Shown in pieces: positions 1 to 10,390 of a DNA stretch of 41,973 nt; positions within the stretch are counted from its first letter, which is position 1, and every line of letters begins with the position of its first letter. Origin of the DNA: Kineococcus sp. TRM81007. GTDB lineage: Bacteria; Actinomycetota; Actinomycetes; Actinomycetales; Kineococcaceae. The notes beneath the pieces are model-generated. The model ran no database searches, was not told where the DNA came from, and worked only from the letters and a program-made list of their open reading frames with translations. The stretch is from assembly GCF_022669155.1 (NCBI RefSeq), contig NZ_JALBVB010000056.1, forward strand, positions 590,355 through 632,327, written 5' to 3'. Position numbers and translations under genes: made by a program.

Positions 1-22
1 GCGGGGCCCTCTCGCGTCCGGC

Positions 23-1273
23 TCAGACCGAGGCGAAGACCAGGCTGATGTTGTGGCCGCCGAAGCCGAAGGCGTTGTTCAGGCCCACCAGCCGGCCGGT
101 GCCGTTCAACGGCCGGGCGTCCTTGCGCACCACGTCGAGGCTGACGTCCGGGTCCAGGTCGTCGACGTTGATGGTCGGCGGCGCCGTGCGCTCCTGCAGC
201 GCCCGCACCGTCAGGATGCTCTCCACGGCACCGGCTGCGCCCAGGAGGTGGCCCGTCATCGACTTCGTCGCCGAGACCGCGACGCCGTCCACGGCGTCGC
301 CCAGGGCCAGGCGCAGGCCCTTGTCCTCGGCGACGTCGCCGGCCGGGGTCGACGTGGCGTGGGCGTTGACGTGGTGCAGGTCCGCCGGGGTCAGGTCCGC
401 CGACCGCAGCGCGTCGCGCACGGCCCGGGCGACACCGGCGCCCTCCGGCTCCGGGGCGGCCACGTGGTGGGCGTCCGCGGACAGCCCCGCGCTCAGCAGC
501 TCGGCGTGGACGCGAGCGCCGCGGGCGCGGGCGTGCTCCTCGGACTCCAGCACGACGATGCCGGCGCCCTCACCCAGGACGAAGCCGTCGCGCTGGGTGT
601 CGAAGGGGCGTGAAGCCCGCGCAGGGTCCTCGTTGCGCCGCGACAGGGCGTGCATGGCCGCGAAGGAGGCGATGGGCAGCGGGTGGATGGCCGCCTCGGT
701 GCCGCCGGCGATGACGATGTCGGCGCGCCCGGTGCGGATCATGTCGGCGCCGTAGGCCAGCGCCTCCGCGCCCGAGGCGCAGGCGCTGACCGGGGTGTGG
801 GCGCCGGCGCGGGCGGTGAACTCCAGGCTGATCGCCGCGGTCGGGCCGTTGCCCATGAGCATCGGCACCGTCAGGGGCAGGACGCGGCGGGCGCCCTTCT
901 CCCGCAGCGTGTCGTAGGCCGTCAGCAGGGTCCAGATGCCGCCGATCCCGGTGGCGACCACCGACGCGAGCCGCAGCGGGTCCACCTCGGGGGTGCCGGC
1001 GTCCGCCCACGCCTCGCGGGCGGCGATCACGGCGAACTGCTGGGAGGGGTCCAGCCGCTTGATCTCGCGGCGCTCCAGGACGTCCTCGGCCGGGACGGCG
1101 GCCTGGGCGCCGAACGTCACGGGCAGGTCGTACTCCTGGGTCCAGGAGGCGCTGAACGGCCGTGCGCCGGACCGGCCGGCGAGCGCGCCCTCCCACGTGG
1201 AACGGACGTCCCCGCCGAGCGGTGTCGTCGCTCCCATCCCGGTGACGACGACGCGGCGAGCGGTCGCGGTCAT
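23..1273 (-). CDS. fabF: Beta-ketoacyl-ACP synthase II (FabF)
   Basis: Condenses malonyl-ACP with acyl-ACP in the elongation step of cytosolic type II fatty acid synthesis. The 416-residue product has the usual family length. The nucleophile is Cys165 in VSACASG, and the other active-site residues are His305 (NAHATSTPAGD) and Lys337/His342 (KSMTGHLLGAAG). The ATG start is preceded by AAGGAG about ten bases upstream. It is the last gene of fabD-fabH-acpP-fabF and lies 88 nt after acpP, with a stem-loop in the gap. I see nothing broken. A KasA/KasB-like preference for longer chains cannot be excluded from sequence alone, but the operon contains only one KAS II gene. Confidence 0.96.
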   Translation of the reverse strand: MTATARRVVVTGMGATTPLGGDVRSTWEGALAGRSGARPFSASWTQEYDLPVTFGAQAAVPAEDVLERREIKRLDPSQQFAVIAAREAWADAGTPEVDPLRLASVVATGIGGIWTLLTAYDTLREKGARRVLPLTVPMLMGNGPTAAISLEFTARAGAHTPVSACASGAEALAYGADMIRTGRADIVIAGGTEAAIHPLPIASFAAMHALSRRNEDPARASRPFDTQRDGFVLGEGAGIVVLESEEHARARGARVHAELLSAGLSADAHHVAAPEPEGAGVARAVRDALRSADLTPADLHHVNAHATSTPAGDVAEDKGLRLALGDAVDGVAVSATKSMTGHLLGAAGAVESILTVRALQERTAPPTINVDDLDPDVSLDVVRKDARPLNGTGRLVGLNNAFGFGGHNISLVFASV

Positions 1274-1315
1274 GGTCGGTCAACTCCTTCTCGAGCGGTG
1301 ACGGCTGTGGTGCCG

Positions 1316-1342
1316 GGCCGGCCCGCTGCGTGCGGGCCGGCC
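1316..1342 (-). promoter_or_regulatory. Stem-loop between acpP and fabF
   Basis: Perfect 11-bp inverted repeat (GGCCGGCCCGC and its complement) around a 5-nt loop in the acpP-fabF spacer. There is no T-run after it, so complete termination is not implied. Partial termination or an RNA-processing/stability element that raises acpP over fabF is my inference. Confidence 0.5.
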
Positions 1343-1361
1343 TCGCGGCGGTGCAGGCTGC

Positions 1362-1607
1362 TCAGCCCTGGGCCTGGGAGATGTAGGCGACGGCGTCGCC
1401 CACGGTCCGCAGGTTCTTCACGTCCTCGTCGGGGATGCGCACGCCGAACTTCTCCTCGGCGTTCACCACGATCGTCATCATCGACAGCGAGTCGATGTCG
1501 AGGTCGTCGGTGAAGGACTTGTCGGCCTGCACGCTGTCGGTGGGCAGGCCCGTCTCCTCGTTCACGATCTCGGCGAGACCGCTGAGGATCTCCTGCTCAC
1601 TGGCCAT
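1362..1607 (-). CDS. acpP: Acyl carrier protein
   Basis: Carries growing acyl chains on 4'-phosphopantetheine for the FabD/FabH/FabF enzymes encoded alongside. The product is 81 residues, acidic, and has the carrier helix-II motif DIDSLSMM; Ser40 in DSL is the attachment serine. The start ATG has a good Shine-Dalgarno sequence (AAGGAG). It lies between fabH and fabF, the usual actinobacterial order. Stem-loops occur in the spacers on both sides, which suits a protein needed in excess over the enzymes. Confidence 0.95.
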   Translation of the reverse strand: MASEQEILSGLAEIVNEETGLPTDSVQADKSFTDDLDIDSLSMMTIVVNAEEKFGVRIPDEDVKNLRTVGDAVAYISQAQG

Positions 1608-1626
1608 GCGTAGCTCCTTCGGTGGG

Positions 1627-1648
1627 GGTGACCGGGGGGCCGGTCACC
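1627..1648 (-). promoter_or_regulatory. Stem-loop upstream of acpP
   Basis: Perfect 9-bp stem (GGTGACCGG / CCGGTCACC) with a four-base loop, ending about a dozen bases before the acpP AAGGAG ribosome site. It could mark an mRNA 5' end or processing site for acpP. The sequence shows only the structure; the role is inferred. Confidence 0.45.
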
Positions 1649-1715
1649 TCGTCGGCCTGGTGCGCGCCTCGCGCCCAGGGGTCTGGGACCGGGCGGGGAC
1701 ACCGCCCGGGACGGC

Positions 1716-2762
1716 TCACGGCAGGCGGACGACCTGCGCGGCGTAGGACAGGCCCGCGCCGTAGCCGATGAGCAGCGCCAGGCCGCCCGAGGGGGCGTGC
1801 CCGTCGGCCATGGCGCGCTCCATCGCCAGCGGCACGCTGGCCGCGGAGGTGTTGCCCATGTCGACGATGTCGCGGGCCACGTGCACCGACTCCGGCAGCT
1901 TGAGCTGCTTGACCATCGCGTCGATGATGCGCGCGTTCGCCTGGTGCGGCACGAAGACGTCGATGTCCTCCGCCCGCACGCCGGCGGCGTCGAGGGCGCG
2001 CTGCGCGACGGGGGCCATCTGCCACACCGCCCAGCGGAAGACGGACTGCCCCTGCTGCTCCAGGTAGGGCCACTTGACCGGCTCCTGGGCGGCGGCCTCC
2101 GCGGCGATCGGGTCGGCCATGGCGGCGGCGTGCGAGGAGCGCAGCTCCAGCCAGGAGAACTTCGAGCGGATGGCGTCGGCCTGGGCGCCGTCCGAGCCCC
2201 ACACGGTGGGGCCGATGCCCACCTCGTCGGAGGCGCCGACCACGGCCGCGCCCGCGCCGTCGGCGAACAGGAACGCCGTGGAGCGGTCGTGCTTGTCCGT
2301 GAAGTCGGAGAGCTTGTCGACGCCCACCACGAGCACGTTGCCCGCGGTGCCGCCGCGCACGAGGTCCCCGGCCAGGGCGATGCCGTGGCAGAAGCCCGCG
2401 CACCCGGCGGAGATGTCGAACGCCGCGGCGGGGGTGGCGCCGAGGCGGTCGGCCAGCACCGCGGCGGCGGCCGGCGTCTGGTACGGGTAGGAGACGGTCG
2501 CCAGGACCACCGCGTCGACGTCGGAGCCGGTCAGGCCCGCGGCGGCCAGCGCCTTGGCGGCGGCGTCCTCGGACATCTCGACCACGCCGACGTCCTCCGC
2601 CGCCCAGCGGCGGGTGCGGATGCCGGTGCGCTGCTGGATCCACTCGTCGGAGGAGTCGATCCAGGTGCACACCTCCTCGTTGTCGATGACGCGCGGCGGG
2701 CGGTGCGCGCCGACGCCGAGGATCCGCGCGTGGCGGGCGGCGGGGGACTTGATGCTGGTCAC
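1716..2762 (-). CDS. fabH: Beta-ketoacyl-ACP synthase III (FabH)
   Basis: Starts fatty acid synthesis by condensing an acyl-CoA primer with malonyl-ACP. The catalytic triad is visible as Cys121 (DISAGCAGF), His in VPHQANARI and Asn in DMGNTSAAS. I chose the GTG at 2762 (VTSIKSP, 348 aa) because it overlaps the fabD stop in a GTGA and because the conserved N-terminus begins there. The same frame stays open further upstream inside fabD, but that stretch is not FabH-like. It is translationally coupled to fabD and followed by acpP. In actinobacteria the primer preference often includes branched acyl-CoAs, which cannot be read here. Confidence 0.95.
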   Translation of the reverse strand: MTSIKSPAARHARILGVGAHRPPRVIDNEEVCTWIDSSDEWIQQRTGIRTRRWAAEDVGVVEMSEDAAAKALAAAGLTGSDVDAVVLATVSYPYQTPAAAAVLADRLGATPAAAFDISAGCAGFCHGIALAGDLVRGGTAGNVLVVGVDKLSDFTDKHDRSTAFLFADGAGAAVVGASDEVGIGPTVWGSDGAQADAIRSKFSWLELRSSHAAAMADPIAAEAAAQEPVKWPYLEQQGQSVFRWAVWQMAPVAQRALDAAGVRAEDIDVFVPHQANARIIDAMVKQLKLPESVHVARDIVDMGNTSAASVPLAMERAMADGHAPSGGLALLIGYGAGLSYAAQVVRLP

Positions 2763-3724
2763 TGGACGTCTCCTGCGCCGGACGTCGCGACCGGGGTCGC
2801 GCCGTGCTCGGCGATCATGGTGCGGGCCCGCTCGAGGTCGGCGGGCGTCTTCAGGGCGAGGACGTCGATCCCCTTCAGCTGGCGCTTGGCGAGGTTCACC
2901 AGCGTGCCCGCGGGCGCCAGCTCGATCAGCGCGGTGACGCCGAGGCGCCGGAACGACTCGGTGCACAGGTCCCAGCGCACCGGGCGGCCGACCTGCGCCA
3001 CCAGGCGGCGCAGCAGCTCACCGCCGTCGGTGACGAGCTCGCCGTCGGCGTTGGCGGCCAGCGGCACGCTCGCCGTGCCCGGCTCCAGGCCGGCGGCCAG
3101 CTGGCCCAGGGTGCCGGCGGCGGGGGCCATGTGCTCGGTGTGGAAGGCGCCGGCGACCTGCAGCGGCACGACGCGCGCCTTCGCGGGCGGCTGGTCCGCC
3201 AGGGCGGCCAGGGCGCCCAGCTCGCCGGCGGCCACGACCTGCCCGCCGCCGTTGTCGTTGGCGGCCGTCAGCCCCAGGCGCTCCAGCGCGGCGGCGACCT
3301 CGGCGGGGTCGCCGCCCAGGACGGCGCTCATGCCGGTGGGCCGCACGGCCGCGGCGGCGGCCATGGCGCGACCGCGCTCGCGCACGAGCACCAGGGCCTG
3401 CTCCGGGGTCAGGGCCCCGGCGGCGGCCGCCGCGGTCAGCTCGCCGACGGAGTGGCCGGCGACGGCGCCGGCGACGCGTGCCAGCTCGGCGGGGCCCGCG
3501 ACCAGCTCGCGCAGCGCCACCAGGCCCGCGGCGACGATCAGCGGCTGGGCCACCGCGGTGTCGCGCAGGGTCTCGGCGTCGGAGACGGTGCCGTGCGCCA
3601 CGAGGTCGTCGCCGACGACGGCGGAGGCCCAGCGCAGGCGGTCGGCCACGCCGGGCAGCTCCAGCCAGGGGGCCAGGAAGCCCGGCGACTGCGAGCCCTG
3701 ACCGGGGAAGACGAAGACGAGCAC
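2759..3724 (-). CDS. fabD: Malonyl-CoA:ACP transacylase (FabD)
   Basis: Transfers malonyl from CoA to ACP. The 321-residue product starts with the family hallmark FVFPGQGSQ and has the nucleophile Ser92 in GHSVGEL and the His partner in GAFHTEHM. The start is GTG with a weak ribosome site. It is the first gene of the fab operon: the 139-nt spacer to the upstream regulator gene carries an imperfect palindrome, and the last base of its final sense codon plus its stop codon form the GTGA overlap with fabH. Length and motifs are typical. Confidence 0.95.
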   Translation of the reverse strand: MLVFVFPGQGSQSPGFLAPWLELPGVADRLRWASAVVGDDLVAHGTVSDAETLRDTAVAQPLIVAAGLVALRELVAGPAELARVAGAVAGHSVGELTAAAAAGALTPEQALVLVRERGRAMAAAAAVRPTGMSAVLGGDPAEVAAALERLGLTAANDNGGGQVVAAGELGALAALADQPPAKARVVPLQVAGAFHTEHMAPAAGTLGQLAAGLEPGTASVPLAANADGELVTDGGELLRRLVAQVGRPVRWDLCTESFRRLGVTALIELAPAGTLVNLAKRQLKGIDVLALKTPADLERARTMIAEHGATPVATSGAGDVQ

Positions 3725-3791
3725 CCGATGAGACTGCCCCGTGCCGCCTGGTGTTCACGGTCACGACGCTCACGGACTTTACCCGCACACG

Positions 3792-3808
3792 TTGTGGGAA
3801 ACCTACAA
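3792..3808. promoter_or_regulatory. Candidate FasR-type operator
   Basis: TTGTGGG-AAA-CCTACAA is an imperfect palindrome (six of seven arm positions pair) in the fasR-fabD spacer, about 70 nt before the fabD start. It is AT-rich by local standards, and the sequence TAAAGT downstream of it on the fabD strand could be a -10 element. Binding by the adjacent PucR-type regulator is inferred from position and from known control of Streptomyces fabD by FasR. Confidence 0.45.
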
Positions 3809-3863
3809 ACCGTGCGGGGCCCCGTGCGAGCCGGGCACGGTGGGTGAGGGTCCGTCACCGCCT

Positions 3864-5078
3864 TCACGGGGTGTCGCGCCCGGCTTCCCGGCCACCCGGG
3901 GGAGCGGCCTGGGCCAGCCGCCCCAGCGCCAGCGCGACCTGCAGCACGAACCGTTCGCGGGGCTCGTTGGGCGTCCAGCCGCACACCTCCCCCACCCGGC
4001 GCAGCCGGTAGCGCACGGTGTTGGCGTGGACGAACAGCGAGCGCGCGCACGCCTCCAGCGACCCGCCGGAGTCCAGGTAGGCGGCCAGCGTCTCCAGCAG
4101 CGCCCCGCCCGCCCCGGCCAGCGGCACGTAGGCGCGGTCCACCAGCGCCCGGCGCGCCGTCGCGTCGCCCGACAGCGCACGCTCCGGCAGCAGGTCGTCC
4201 GCCTCCACCGGCCGCGGCGCGCGCGGCCACGCCCGCGCCGCCACCACCCCGGCCAGCGCCGCGCGCGCCGAGCGCGCCGCCACCGGCAGCGAGGGGACCG
4301 TGGGGCCCACCACGACCGGCCCCGGCCCGAACTCGGCGGCCGCCAGCGCCTCCGCCGTCGCGCGGACGTCCGCCACCCCGGACAGGACGACGACCAGGCG
4401 GTCGCCCTGCACCCCCACCAGGGCCTCCCCGCCGGCCGCCCGCGCCGCCTTGCGCACCCGCGGCACCACCCCGCCGGGAGCCTGCTCGCCCGCCGCGCCG
4501 ATGACGACGGCCGTGGGGGCGTCCATCGTCCAGCCCAGCGCCGCCGCGCGGGAGGCGATGGTGTCCTCCCCGTCACCGCGCAGCACGGCGTCCACCACCA
4601 GGGCCTCCAGCCGCGCGTCCCAGGCGCCGCGCGACTCCGCGGCCCGCGCGTACACGGCGGCCGCCGCGAAGGCCACCTCCCGCGAGTAGCGCAGCAGCGC
4701 CTCCCGGGCGCGCACCTGCTCACCCGGTCGCGCGTCGCCCACGACCGCGTCCAGGCCCTCCTCCACGACCGTGATGGCGGTGCGCACCAGCTCCACGGTC
4801 TGCTGCAGCGTCACCGAGCGCATCAGCTCGCGCGGCGCCGTGCTGAAGACCGCGGTGGCCGCCAGCACCGCCGGCTCCGGCTCGGTCAGCCAGCGCACGA
4901 AGTCCGTGAACCCCGCCTGCGCCACCAGCCCCACCCAGGAGCGCTCGTCCGGTGGCAGCGCCGCGTACCAGGGCAGGGCGGCGTCCATGCGCGCCGCGAT
5001 GGCCGAGGCGAACGTCCCCGCGGCCGCCTCCAGCCGGCGCACCGTCTCCTCGGACAGCTCGGCGGGGGGCTGGGGCAC
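3864..5078 (-). CDS. fasR: PucR-family transcriptional regulator (FasR type)
   Basis: A 404-residue regulator with a C-terminal PucR-type helix-turn-helix (HANTVRYRLRRVGEVCGW, about residues 345-365). Before it lie a GGDEF-like/PucR linker region and an all-helical N-terminal domain. Its place directly upstream of and co-oriented with fabD-fabH-acpP-fabF matches Streptomyces FasR, an activator of that operon, and Rv2242 of M. tuberculosis. The gene symbol rests on that context. The GTG start has no ribosome site; instead TACGCT lies 7 nt upstream, so a leaderless transcript is likely. The N-terminal coordinate is therefore well placed even without a Shine-Dalgarno sequence. Confidence 0.85.
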   Translation of the reverse strand: MPQPPAELSEETVRRLEAAAGTFASAIAARMDAALPWYAALPPDERSWVGLVAQAGFTDFVRWLTEPEPAVLAATAVFSTAPRELMRSVTLQQTVELVRTAITVVEEGLDAVVGDARPGEQVRAREALLRYSREVAFAAAAVYARAAESRGAWDARLEALVVDAVLRGDGEDTIASRAAALGWTMDAPTAVVIGAAGEQAPGGVVPRVRKAARAAGGEALVGVQGDRLVVVLSGVADVRATAEALAAAEFGPGPVVVGPTVPSLPVAARSARAALAGVVAARAWPRAPRPVEADDLLPERALSGDATARRALVDRAYVPLAGAGGALLETLAAYLDSGGSLEACARSLFVHANTVRYRLRRVGEVCGWTPNEPRERFVLQVALALGRLAQAAPPGGREAGRDTP

Positions 5079-5085
5079 GTGCGCG

Positions 5086-5091
5086 AGCGTA
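5086..5091 (-). promoter_or_regulatory. -10 element of fasR (leaderless)
   Basis: TACGCT on the minus strand, 7 nt before the GTG start of the regulator gene, fits TANNNT. There is no Shine-Dalgarno sequence in the gap, so transcription probably starts at the GTG. No clear -35 is visible. Confidence 0.5.
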
Positions 5092-5236
5092 CGGCGACGG
5101 GCCGCCCCGAGGCCGCTGGGCTAGGGTTCGAGGACGGCGCCCTCTGCCCGCACCGGCACCGCCGGCCCCGGTGGCCGGCACCGCACACCCGCCGGGACCC
5201 GCCGCGGGGACCGACGAGGACGCCGGGGAGGGACGC

Positions 5237-5911
5237 ATGGGACTGCTCGACCGCTGGCGCCGACGCCCCGCGGAAGCCGAGAGGACGGGTGAGGCCGGCC
5301 GCCGCCGGCGCCGCCGCCCGGCCCCGGCCGCCCCCGTGGGGGAGACCGCGCTGCGCGAGACCCTGCACGACGACCCGAACGACGAGACGGCCTTCGACGC
5401 CCTGGCCGAGACCGTGCGCACCCGCGCCGCCGAGGCCCACGTGGCGGACCACCCCGCCGAGGGCCACGAGGCCGAGGACGCCCGCCGCGCCGCCGACAAC
5501 GCGGTGTGGGCCCTGGCCGAGGAGCTGGCGCAGAGCCCCAAGGCGTGGCGCCCGCTGCTGGTGATGGGACGGCTGTCCCTGCAGGACGACCGCGAGGCCG
5601 CCCTGCGGCGCCTGGGCATCGCCGCCGAGCGCGACTCCTCCGGCACCGCCCTCGCGCAGGCGCTCGGGATCCTGCGCGAGGGCGGCATGAACGACGAGGC
5701 GCTGAGCCTGGGCGTGGGCCACTGGCGACCGCGCGAGCACGACGTGGAGGCCGGCCGGCACCTGGTGGCCGCCGCCATCGACTCCGGCCGCCTGGCCGAG
5801 GCGCGCCGGCACCTCAAGGCGCTGGGGGAGCACCCCGACCAGGGGCGCGTGGCCCCGCTGCGCGCCGAGCTGGAGGACGCCATCGCCAGGGCCGACCGCT
5901 CGCGGCACTGA
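5237..5911 (+). CDS. Helical-repeat (TPR-like) hypothetical protein
   Basis: A 224-residue protein of unknown function. The N-terminal 35 residues are a basic Arg/Pro/Ala-rich tail (GLLDRWRRRP onward). The rest is Ala/Leu/Glu-rich amphipathic helix, with repeated A..L..L patterns (LGIAAERDSSGTALAQALGI; HLVAAAIDSGRLAEARRHL) that resemble TPR-type helix pairs. There is no signal peptide or membrane segment. I chose the ATG at 5237 because of GGGAGGG just upstream. TAGGGT at 5122-5127 may be its -10 element. It faces aceE and shares the palindromic terminator at 5936 with it. Actinobacterial relatives are usually annotated only as hypothetical or tetratricopeptide proteins. Confidence 0.75.
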   Translation: MGLLDRWRRRPAEAERTGEAGRRRRRRPAPAAPVGETALRETLHDDPNDETAFDALAETVRTRAAEAHVADHPAEGHEAEDARRAADNAVWALAEELAQSPKAWRPLLVMGRLSLQDDREAALRRLGIAAERDSSGTALAQALGILREGGMNDEALSLGVGHWRPREHDVEAGRHLVAAAIDSGRLAEARRHLKALGEHPDQGRVAPLRAELEDAIARADRSRH

Positions 5912-5935
5912 CGACGGCCGCCCCGCTGCGCACGC

Positions 5936-5977
5936 ACGAGGGCCCCGCACCGCGAGCTCGCGGTGCGGGGCCCTCGT
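5936..5977. terminator. Bidirectional terminator, 42-bp perfect palindrome
   Basis: Uninterrupted 21-bp arms meet at a central GAGCTC between the 3' ends of the TPR-like gene and aceE. Either strand would fold into a very stable GC hairpin at the end of its gene. There is no T-tract, as is common in actinobacterial terminators. Confidence 0.8.
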
Positions 5978-5992
5978 CGTGGCGGGGCGGGG

Positions 5993-8749
<2,757 letters not shown>

Positions 8750-8806
8750 GGTGGTGGTCCTCCCGCTGTCGTCCGTCGGCCCGCGGTCAGCGGGCACGGG
8801 CCCAGG

Positions 8807-9697
8807 CTATTCCGCCACCCCGACGGTCGGCGCACCCGGGAGGCGTCGCACCCCCGCGTGCGCGGGCGCGCGCAGCCGGTGACCGCCCGCGTACACGTTC
8901 GCGGTGGGCGGGCGCAGGAAGCCCACGAGCGTCATGCCCGCCTCCCGGGCCAGCGAGACCGCCAGCGAGGACGGTGCGGAGACCGCCGCGAGCACCGGCA
9001 CGCCCGCCACGGCGGCCTTCTGCACCAGCTCGAACGAGGCCCTCCCGCTGACGACCAGCACGCGCCCCCGCAGCGGCACGGCGCCGGAGCGCAGCGCCCA
9101 CCCCACGACCTTGTCGACCGCGTTGTGCCGCCCGACGTCCTCGCGCAGGCACAGCAGCTCGCCGTCGGCGGTGAACAGGCCGGCCGCGTGCAGCCCGCCG
9201 GTGCGGTCGAAGGCCGACTGGTGCGCGCGCAGCGCCCCCGGCAGCTCCGCCAGCACCGCCGGGTCCAGGAGCACCCCGTCGTCGTGCAGGGGGGCGGGCA
9301 CCCGCGCCAGCACCTCCTGAACGCTGGCCGACCCGCACACCCCGCACGCCGACGTGGTGGTGAACGGGCGGGCGGTGCGGCGCCCGGCGAGCCTGCTGCC
9401 GGGCCGGGGGGTGACCTGGGCCACGTTGTACGTCGGCTGCCCGTCCTCGCCCAGGTCGGTGCAGTGCCGCAGCGCCACCACGTCCCCGGCGCCCGCGAGC
9501 AGCCCCTCGGCGTGCAGGAACCCCATCACCAGGTCCACGTCGTGGCCGGGGGTGCGCATCGTCACCGCCAGCTGCTCGCCGGCCACCTCGATCTGCAGCG
9601 GCTCCTCCACCGCGAGCGTGTCCACCCGGGTGCCGGGCGCCGCGCCCGGGCGCAGGTCCAGCCGCTCGGTGCGCGTGCGCGTCGTGACCCGTCCCAC
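8807..9697 (-). CDS. fdhD: Formate dehydrogenase sulfurtransferase FdhD
   Basis: Delivers sulfur from a cysteine desulfurase to the molybdenum/bis-MGD cofactor of formate dehydrogenases. The 296-residue product has the catalytic CGVCG loop (Cys118 and Cys121), the ARPF..TSACG approach and GRHNAVDK, all typical of FdhD. No formate dehydrogenase or molybdopterin gene lies in the window, so the client enzyme must be encoded elsewhere. It is 57 nt upstream of aceE, in the same orientation but probably with its own transcript. It diverges from the DUF3052 gene across a 223-nt spacer. Confidence 0.93.
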   Translation of the reverse strand: MGRVTTRTRTERLDLRPGAAPGTRVDTLAVEEPLQIEVAGEQLAVTMRTPGHDVDLVMGFLHAEGLLAGAGDVVALRHCTDLGEDGQPTYNVAQVTPRPGSRLAGRRTARPFTTTSACGVCGSASVQEVLARVPAPLHDDGVLLDPAVLAELPGALRAHQSAFDRTGGLHAAGLFTADGELLCLREDVGRHNAVDKVVGWALRSGAVPLRGRVLVVSGRASFELVQKAAVAGVPVLAAVSAPSSLAVSLAREAGMTLVGFLRPPTANVYAGGHRLRAPAHAGVRRLPGAPTVGVAE

Positions 9698-9729
9698 GGC
9701 GCCAGGTTCCCACGAGGGGCGCCGCCGCG

Positions 9730-9773
9730 CCCGCGAGGAGCCCGCGAGGAGGCCGCGAGGAGCCCGGGAGGGG
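9730..9773. repeat. 11-bp tandem repeat, four copies
   Basis: The unit CCCGCGAGGAG occurs at 9730 and 9741 (identical), at 9752 (one change) and at 9763 (two changes). The copies run head to tail in the divergent fdhD/DUF3052 spacer. The 11-bp period is one helical turn. GGTCACG follows at 9787 and 9798, also 11 bp apart, and again at 9864; TCACGTGA at 9800-9807 is an 8-bp palindrome. Confidence 0.75.
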
Positions 9774-9920
9774 GCGGCCGCGGGGAGGTCACGCGACGGT
9801 CACGTGATCGCCGTGTGCGCGGTGCCGCCTTGCGCGCGGGGCACCGGGTGGGCTGGACTAGGCGGTCACGGAGCACCAGACGATCCCCGGCAGCGGGGCA
9901 GAGGGAAGGCAGGACAGAAC

Positions 9921-10349
9921 GTGGGCGCCACCGCGGACCCTGCCGCCGACACGGCGGCAGTGGCCAAGCTGGGCTTCAAGCCCGGCCAGATCGTGCAGGA
10001 GTTCGGCTGGGACGAGCAGGTCGACGAGGAATTCCGGACCGCCGTCGAGGAGCTGGTCGGCGGTGAGATCCTCGACGAGGACGCCGACGAGGTCGCCGAC
10101 GTCGTCCTGTGCTGGTACCGCGACGGCGACGGTGACCTCGTGGACGCGCTCGTCGACGCGATCACCAACCTCGCCGACGGCGGCATCGTGTGGCTGCTGA
10201 CGCCGAAGAAGGGCCGCACCGGGCACGTGCCCGCCGCGGAGATCGACGAGGCCGCCCCCACCGCGGGGCTGCACGCCACCTCCAGCGTCAGCGCCAGCGG
10301 CAACTGGGCCGGCACCCGCATGACCACGCCGAAGAGCGGCCGCCGCTGA
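9921..10349 (+). CDS. DUF3052 family protein
   Basis: A 142-residue acidic soluble protein with the DUF3052 pattern: LGFKPGQIVQEFGWDEQVD, then a run of acidic residues (ILDEDADEVADVV), then GGIVWLLTPKKGRTGHVPAAEI. Function is unknown; the acid-rich compact fold is conserved through Actinomycetota. The GTG start follows GGAAGGCAGGA. It sits directly before an AhpE-type peroxiredoxin whose frame overlaps its stop codon, the same pairing I recall in M. tuberculosis (Rv2239c-ahpE). A shared redox role is possible but unproven. Confidence 0.85.
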   Translation: MGATADPAADTAAVAKLGFKPGQIVQEFGWDEQVDEEFRTAVEELVGGEILDEDADEVADVVLCWYRDGDGDLVDALVDAITNLADGGIVWLLTPKKGRTGHVPAAEIDEAAPTAGLHATSSVSASGNWAGTRMTTPKSGRR

Positions 10350-10390
10350 GCGCGCCGGAGCGGGCCACCGCGACCCCCGGCACCTTCCCC

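Noticed and set aside
9820-9846. Seven-base inverted repeat CGGTGCC/GGCACCG upstream of the DUF3052 gene
   Set aside because: Thirteen-base loop and short arms; could occur by chance at this base composition.
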